A stretch of DNA of 64,000 nucleotides, from positions 62,001-126,000 of the forward strand of contig CAKQUX010000001.1 of NCBI GenBank assembly GCA_934277645.1, written 5' to 3'. A model generated the notes under the pieces. The model had not been told where the DNA came from, made no database searches, and saw nothing but the letters and a program-made list of their open reading frames with translations. This DNA is from an uncultured Clostridia bacterium. Its GTDB lineage: Bacteria; Bacillota; Clostridia; Christensenellales; CAG-917. Shown here one piece after another: positions 58,961-64,000 of the stretch; position 1 is the stretch's first letter, and each line of letters begins with the position of its first letter. Made by a program: the position numbers and the translations under genes.

Positions 58961-58999
58961 AAAACAATATGATTTATTTAACTTAATCGCCCCTTTTAG

Positions 59000-59028
59000 T
59001 TGCTAAAAATTTGTTTTTCATTTATTAT
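59000..59028 (+). promoter_or_regulatory. Promoter of the MMPL transporter, implying a leaderless mRNA
   Basis: TTGCTA (59000-59005), 17-base spacer, TATTAT (59023-59028), six bases, ATG. Transcription would start on the start codon itself; no Shine-Dalgarno sequence is present. Confidence 0.65.
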
Positions 59029-59034
59029 TCAAGT

Positions 59035-61500
59035 ATGAAAAAATTTGCGAATTGGATAGTTAAATACAACAAAGTTATTTTTGCGGTTTTTATGGCTTTG
59101 CTCGTCGTATGCGGCTCGCTTATTTATTTCGTCTATCAAAGAGTTAATTACGATTTAACAAGCTATCTGCCCGAAGGTTACAACACCTATGACGGCTACA
59201 AAATTCTCAACAAATACTTCAACATTCAAGGCGACGTCGAATTGGGAATCACCGCAACCGAAGAAAATGCGGAAATAATCGCCGAAAAAATCAAAAACAC
59301 CGAAGGAGTGTCTTTTTTGCTTTGGCATCAAGATCTAAGCATGATTGAAGATTTCGGAATCGGCACCGATGAAGATTATTTGCGTCTTTCAAACCTTTTT
59401 AAGCAAGAAAAAGAAAACGGCATTTATGATTGGGCAATGCTCATTTCTTTAAATGATCCGCCTTCGTCGATTGCGGCATTAAAAGCGCTCGGAAAAATCG
59501 AGAAAATATTAAAAACAACCGCAGGCGAAAACAATTATTACATTGCAGGCATGACGCAAATTGCAAACGACCTTTTCCAAAGCACTCTCAGCGAATTGCT
59601 TTTATATTGTGCAATCGCAGGCGCAATCGTCGTCATTATATTGCTTTTGACCACATCTTCACTCACCGAACCGCTTGTATTAGTCCTAACAATGGTTGTG
59701 TCAATAATTCTAAATCTCGGCACAAACATCATTTTCCCTAGCACGTCGATAGTTACGTTTGCGTGTTCCGCAATTTTACAGCTCGGACTCAGTATGGACT
59801 ACTCCATATTTATGATGCACGCGTTTAAAGACAAACTCAAATTTACTCTCGACCCGAAAGAAGCATTAAAACAAGCCATTCCCGAAACTACAAAAGCGGT
59901 TGCGGCAAGCGCGCTCACCACAATCGGCGGCTTTTTAGCTCTTTTAGTTATGAAATTCTCAATCGGCTTCGATTTGGGACTCAGTCTTGCAAAAGGCATA
60001 ATCATGAGCTTCCTTTGCGTAATCTTCATGCAACCTGCTCTCATTTTAATGACGGAAAAAGGCAGAAAGAGAACCGCGCACCGTTGTCTTGATATAAAAT
60101 TCAGACCGCTTGTAAAACGTGCCATAAAGTGGAAGCCGATTTTCATAGCCGTTTTGTTGCTTGCAATAGTCCCGATTTTTTACGTCCAGCAATTTACGTT
60201 GCAATATAAGTACATAAAATTTATGGATTCGGAAGGTGACGGCAGCAACAAGGAAATTATGGCGGATACCCTTGCCAATCAGGTTATCATTGCCCTGCCA
60301 ATCGAAGGTACTGTCGAAAGTGTTGAAAAACATTATAAATTCGTGTCAGAACTGAACAGGCTCGAAGAAACGGGGGATTTGTCGTTTACTCTCGGACTTT
60401 GTTCCCTTATTCCGTACAACACGGACGTAAAAGCGAATTTCGGCTACGGCGAGCTGAAACTAAAATCACAAGTTGCCATTGCTACTATGGTCGGTTTAAT
60501 TCAGGCAAAACAAAACAACGAAGCTCAATCGGCGGCTCTCGAAGATTTGGCAACTTATCTCGACCTTGGCGGAATGTTAATCAGCGGCGGATATACCATT
60601 TACACTGTCGGATTAAACAGAAATATCGACGTCGAAAGTAGGCATTCGTTCGATATTTTGCATACAATTCAAAAAGCGGCGGAAGATATTTTCTGCGATA
60701 GAGACGAAAACGGCGTTGCCTATAAATTCCGTGAAAACGGCGAAAAATACGTCTATATGACGGGCATCACACAAGCGGCGGCAGACTTTGCGGAAATAAC
60801 GCCGAACGACTTCTTGATGGTAACGATTATCTCGGTCGTTGTGATTTTCGTAATCATTCTTCTCCATTTGAAGTCGTTTAAACTCGCTACTCTGCTTATC
60901 GCGCTCATCGAATTCGGCATTTGGTTCAACCTTGCCTTACAACACGTTTTCAGCGGCGGCACGATAAACTTTATGTCGTACATGATTATCGGCGCAGTTC
61001 AACTCGGTTCTACCGTCGATTACGCAATTCTTGTCGCATCCAAATATAAGGAACTCAGAAAGCGTTTTAAAGCCCCTCAGGCGGCGTATATGGCGACTAT
61101 TTCCTCGTCCATGTCAATCCTTACCAGCGCGTCCATTATGTCGGGAGCTTGCCTAAGCGTCTTCTTTGTGTCGTCAAACCTTATCGTGCAAGAAATGACG
61201 TTCCTTATCGCTCGTTCGTCGATTATTTCGGCACTGCTTGTTATATTCTTCCTGCCTGCTCTTCTTAGCGCATTCGACAAGAATAAAGGCGGAGAAATCA
61301 ATTTCTTCCTGACGCCTGATTTAAGACGCATCACAAAGAAGAATATCCAAATATTCTCGAAATCTGAACGCAAAAAGGCAAAAACCGAACAAATCATATC
61401 GGAAATGGAAGTTGACCAAATGATTGACGATAACTCTTTAAAAGGTCAAAACGACAAAAACGTAAGCGGTGAAAGCCTGAACGACGACGAAATTAAATAA
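59035..61500 (+). CDS. MMPL/RND-superfamily transporter
   Basis: 821 residues with the duplicated RND layout: one helix, a large outside loop (~35-190), a block of five helices, and again helix, loop (~400-590), five helices. Conserved parts include YDLTSYLPEG after the first helix, QLGLSMDYSIFMMHAFKD and its second-half counterpart QLGSTVDYAILVASKYKE, the paired charged helices that carry the proton relay (Asp-Tyr in each). MMPL relatives export lipids or drugs in Gram-positives. The tail is charged (ENDNSL-type, ~70 residues). ATG at 59035 is supported by the family N-terminus and the promoter position. Monocistronic. Confidence 0.9.
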   Translation: MKKFANWIVKYNKVIFAVFMALLVVCGSLIYFVYQRVNYDLTSYLPEGYNTYDGYKILNKYFNIQGDVELGITATEENAEIIAEKIKNTEGVSFLLWHQDLSMIEDFGIGTDEDYLRLSNLFKQEKENGIYDWAMLISLNDPPSSIAALKALGKIEKILKTTAGENNYYIAGMTQIANDLFQSTLSELLLYCAIAGAIVVIILLLTTSSLTEPLVLVLTMVVSIILNLGTNIIFPSTSIVTFACSAILQLGLSMDYSIFMMHAFKDKLKFTLDPKEALKQAIPETTKAVAASALTTIGGFLALLVMKFSIGFDLGLSLAKGIIMSFLCVIFMQPALILMTEKGRKRTAHRCLDIKFRPLVKRAIKWKPIFIAVLLLAIVPIFYVQQFTLQYKYIKFMDSEGDGSNKEIMADTLANQVIIALPIEGTVESVEKHYKFVSELNRLEETGDLSFTLGLCSLIPYNTDVKANFGYGELKLKSQVAIATMVGLIQAKQNNEAQSAALEDLATYLDLGGMLISGGYTIYTVGLNRNIDVESRHSFDILHTIQKAAEDIFCDRDENGVAYKFRENGEKYVYMTGITQAAADFAEITPNDFLMVTIISVVVIFVIILLHLKSFKLATLLIALIEFGIWFNLALQHVFSGGTINFMSYMIIGAVQLGSTVDYAILVASKYKELRKRFKAPQAAYMATISSSMSILTSASIMSGACLSVFFVSSNLIVQEMTFLIARSSIISALLVIFFLPALLSAFDKNKGGEINFFLTPDLRRITKKNIQIFSKSERKKAKTEQIISEMEVDQMIDDNSLKGQNDKNVSGESLNDDEIK

Positions 61501-61652
61501 AGGCAAAATCAAACAAACTCTTAACAGATAAACGAGAACATCAAACAAACTTACAAAACGTATGTTTATGAATTGTAAAAGTATATCTCACTAAATATGG
61601 TTTAATACAAGCATTAAAAAACTAATTTGCCTTCCTGCCTAGAATTAACACT

Positions 61653-61696
61653 AAAAAACCTTCCGATGTCTAATCGAACTTCGGAAGGTTTTATTT
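61653..61696 (+). terminator. Terminator of the MMPL transporter gene
   Basis: AAAACCTTCCGA, 14-base loop, TCGGAAGGTTTT, then ATTTTA. It stands ~155 bases past the stop. The rest of 61501-61889 has no gene. Confidence 0.85.
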
Positions 61697-61889
61697 TACA
61701 ACACTTAATCAATAATTATTCTTAATTATGGTACGCAGTCACAAGAAATTGTCTAATCTTAACGCAATAACCAAACTTAAAGCATTATTTAATTTAATAC
61801 ATTAAACAATATTAAAACGACTATCGTATATATCACTGAAAATAGTTATTACACATTAATATAATTCATAATGCTTATAGTTGCGGTTG

Positions 61890-62255
61890 TCAGTAGTTTT
61901 CGTCGATAAGTTTTTTAAGCTCTTCAAGACTTATTCCCAACCCCTTATAGTATTCAAGGTCTTTTTTCAGTCTTTCGATAGCAAGCGACGATTTTTTATC
62001 GTCAAGTCTGCCGCCAATGTCCGCAACGAAACAACCCTTGCCTGCGACGGTATAAATAAACCCGTTTGCGGCAAGCTGTTCCCAAGCATTTTTCACCGTG
62101 ATTACGCTTATAGAAAGTTCGTTCGCAACATTTCTTATTGACGGAAGAATTTCATCGGGCTTTAATTTTCCGTTTAAAATCTGCGCCGTAATCTGGTCGT
62201 ATATCTGTTCGTATATCGGAGTGTCCGATTTTAACGATACCGTCAAATTTATCAA
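61890..62255 (-). CDS. GntR-family regulator, YtrA subfamily
   Basis: 121 residues: N-terminal winged helix-turn-helix (TPIYEQIYDQITAQILNGKL, LPSIRNVANELSISVITVKN, LAANGFIYTVAGKGCFVAD) and a short dimerisation tail without the large effector domain, as in YtrA. Such proteins repress the ABC exporter genes they are encoded with and respond to cell-envelope stress or exported peptides. Start is TTG overlapping the permease stop by three bases (TTGA), with AAAGGG upstream. It is the last gene of the operon, whose promoter carries a palindrome. Confidence 0.93.
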   Translation of the reverse strand: MINLTVSLKSDTPIYEQIYDQITAQILNGKLKPDEILPSIRNVANELSISVITVKNAWEQLAANGFIYTVAGKGCFVADIGGRLDDKKSSLAIERLKKDLEYYKGLGISLEELKKLIDENY

Positions 62256-62899
62256 AGCGTAACCCTTTCGAAATTCTTCTTTGAAATCTTGTTTGAAATA
62301 ATCAACGTAACGATATAGAACAAGATGCCCGAAATCAAAACGATAATTCGATAGCCGACGTATGCAACGTTTATGCCGTCAAGATAAAATTTTAAATTCG
62401 TAAATCCTATCAAAAACTCTGCCGCAACGTAAACTATGCAATATGCAATTACGCCCACAATCATAGGAATGCCCGCTTTATAGCCGGTTTTAAAATACCA
62501 TGGCATAAACACTAAATTGAACACTCCGTAACATATAAACGTAATGCCGAAATAGGTAAGATTTGCGTCAAGACCTACAATATTGCCGTTTTTATTGGTC
62601 ACGAAGAGCGAAACTACGGCAAACGGAACGGCTGTCAAAATTTGAAGCACTTCGATAAAACTTATGCTGAAATGCTTTCCCTTTACAATGTCGTTTCTCG
62701 GAATCGGAAGCATAGCCGTAAACACGTTATCGTTGTTCGCTCTTGCAATGTTAAAACAAATACTTATAGAAAGCAAGCTGTAACTTACGCCTACAATCGC
62801 AGGATATGACGGAATAACAAGCAATGCGCTAAGTAACAACATAAAATATGCAATCGGATTTATGAACAGTTTTAATTCTTTATAGATTATGTTTTTCAT
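62252..62899 (-). CDS. ABC-2 permease (ABC2_membrane_5 type)
   Basis: 215 residues with six transmembrane helices; starts IIYKELKLFINPIAYFMLLL and has the NNDNVFTAMLPIPRNDIVKG loop that marks the ABC2_membrane_5 group (as in the Pmt exporter of staphylococci). Partner of the ATPase encoded upstream, whose gene is broken here. The ATG shares one base with the ATPase frame's stop (TAATG). If the ATPase is truly lost, this subunit would be orphaned. Confidence 0.9.
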   Translation of the reverse strand: MKNIIYKELKLFINPIAYFMLLLSALLVIPSYPAIVGVSYSLLSISICFNIARANNDNVFTAMLPIPRNDIVKGKHFSISFIEVLQILTAVPFAVVSLFVTNKNGNIVGLDANLTYFGITFICYGVFNLVFMPWYFKTGYKAGIPMIVGVIAYCIVYVAAEFLIGFTNLKFYLDGINVAYVGYRIIVLISGILFYIVTLIISNKISKKNFERVTL

Positions 62900-63737
62900 T
62901 ATGCTTCCTCCTTGTTGTAGTAAACCATTATATCTTCGAGATTAGGCAATTCTGTTTTAAAGCCGCTTTTGGCGTTAAAATCTTCCTTTTTGACAAGCGC
63001 CGAAAAACCGAATCTATTTTTCTTTACGCCGATAAACTTTGAAGCTACTTCGTCGTTTAATTCGTCAAGACCGCCCTTAACAATCAAATGACTGTTGATA
63101 AGGTCGTCTTTTGTGCTGTTTGCCACAATTTTTCCGTCTTTGATAAACAAGATGTAATCGGCGCATTTATCGAGGTCAGACGTTATATGCGTCGAAAACA
63201 AAATCGATTTATCTCCGTCCGAAACTATTTCCTGAAATAAGTCGAGCAATTCGTCACGGGCTATCCAAGTCCGCTTGTCGGTTCGTCGAAAATAAAAAGT
63301 TCCGCTCCGTGCGAAAGCGCAAAAGTAAGTCCGAGCTTGACTTTCATTCCGCTCGAAAGCTCTTCGATTCGCTTGTTTTCCGAGAGGTTGAAACGCGTCA
63401 AATATTTTTTGTAAGCGTCTTCGTCCCAATGCTTGAAAAATTTTTTGTATACGTTTGCAATGACTTTAATTTTGACTTTCGGATAATAGTTGACTTCGCC
63501 GAGCATATAGCCGATTCTTTCTTTAAGTTCGAGTTCGTTGTCTTTGAAATCCTTTCCGAAAATTTCAACCGTTCCGCTTGTCGGCGTAACCATATTCAAA
63601 ATCGATTTAATTGTGGTGGATTTTCCTGCCCCGTTTCGACCGATGAAGCCGAGAATGTATCCCTTTTCAAGTTCAAACGAAACGTCCGACAAATCAAATT
63701 CCGAATAATGCTTTGACAAATTTTCAACTTTTAACAT
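62899..63737 (-). pseudogene. ABC transporter ATP-binding protein, frameshifted by a 4-base deletion
   Basis: The reading frame from 63737 encodes an intact front half (IGRNGAGKSTTIKSIL Walker A, ELSSGMKVKLGLTFAL signature, IFDEPTSGL Walker B) but then reads G and a TAG stop at 63261. The family continues in another frame with IARDELLDLFQEI, FSTHITSDLDKCADYI and the C-terminal tail to 62899. At the junction (63264-63268) GGACTTG-GATAGCC lacks four bases expected for G-L-D-P-I-A. AAAGGAG stands before the ATG. Either a recent inactivation or an assembly error; the front fragment alone would lack the D-loop and switch histidine. Confidence 0.88.
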
Positions 63738-63890
63738 TTTTATCTCCTTTTAGATAGAATGCAAATCTGTTACACAACTGCTCGCCTAAGTAAAAATCTC
63801 TAAAACCATATCTAAAAACTAAAATTTTAAAATTTAATTTTTAACAAATTTTACCGCAATTAAATATAATTGCATATCAACTGTGCATAT

Positions 63891-63902
63891 TGTATATATA
63901 CA
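63891..63902. promoter_or_regulatory. Palindromic operator at the ABC-GntR operon promoter
   Basis: TGTATATATACA, a perfect 12-bp palindrome directly downstream of and touching the -10 box; a plausible site for the YtrA-type repressor of the operon. Confidence 0.55.
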
Positions 63903-63929
63903 GTATATATCATTATCGTATGTTGTCAA
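63902..63929 (-). promoter_or_regulatory. Promoter of the ABC-GntR operon
   Basis: Minus strand TTGACA (63929-63924), 16-base spacer, TATACT (63907-63902). The last 60 bases of the window are A/T only apart from a few G and hold nothing else. Confidence 0.8.
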
Positions 63930-64000
63930 TTGTTTTTTGAAAAAATTTTAAATTTTTAATTTTGAATTTATAAATTTTTATAAATATTTAAATTTTGAAT

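Noticed and set aside
62899..63737. Programmed frameshift joining the two ATPase frames
   Set aside because: No slippery heptamer or stimulating structure was seen at the junction and four bases coding for conserved residues are missing.

Overview
The window looks like a chromosomal segment of a low-GC, Gram-positive, spore-lineage bacterium, most likely an uncultured member of the Clostridia (Bacillota). The signs are Bacillus/Clostridium-type SigA promoters (TTGACA-N17-TATAAT) and strong AGGAGG ribosome sites, the order hrcA-grpE-dnaK-dnaJ-prmA-rsmE-mtaB behind a CIRCE operator, a Bacillus-type long SRP RNA, a probable Firmicutes 6S RNA, and two sporulation-linked proteins (GPR protease, YlbJ-like). 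Placement below class is inference. The code is standard. There is no rRNA, CRISPR array, IS element or prophage.

Layout. 1-4.1 kb: pta-ackA (ackA cut by the window edge), divergent from tmcAL, then a YlbJ-like membrane protein. 4.3-4.9 kb: a small sigma-region-4-like regulator behind four helically phased direct repeats. 5.4-12.6 kb: a leftward run of ileS, an RlmI-like methyltransferase, an RluA-like pseudouridine synthase, an acyl-CoA synthetase and a sugar-phosphate isomerase. 12.8-14.8 kb: a possible structured RNA with duplicated terminators, then an ABC exporter pair. 15.0-18.4 kb: SRP RNA, pyridoxal kinase, a divergent glutamate racemase, gpr and rpsT. 18.8-28.1 kb: an alpha-CTD/WG-repeat fusion, a beta-propeller-like SH3b surface protein, a PH-like membrane protein, a coiled-coil protein with an L15-like tail, tRNA-Ala and an LCAT-like surface lipase. 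28.1-36.7 kb: rpsU, HIT, and the HrcA-controlled chaperone operon carrying translation-modification genes.

37.1-48.7 kb is the most unusual part: five leftward, tightly packed genes with one promoter. They encode an Hsp70/actin-like ATPase, a SNF2/RapA-type helicase with a 21-cysteine tail, a multi-zinc-ribbon protein, a polytopic membrane protein with about nine Ig-like (MBG-type) repeats, and a small zinc-ribbon protein. The operon abuts tRNA-Thr, whose 3' end and terminator are duplicated 247 bp away, as expected of an integration scar. I do not recognise this gene set as a described system.

49.4-64 kb: DUF1294 and PAP2 membrane proteins, 6S RNA, tRNA-Glu, an unknown membrane protein, a very large surface protein with two metallophosphoesterase domains, an MMPL/RND transporter probably translated from a leaderless mRNA, and a GntR-ABC exporter operon whose ATPase gene is broken by a 4-base deletion.

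How the parts relate: much of the window serves translation and RNA quality (ileS, tmcAL, mtaB, rsmE, prmA, rluA-like, rpsT, rpsU, three tRNAs, SRP RNA), protein folding (hrcA operon) and cell-surface enzymes held by C-terminal membrane anchors.
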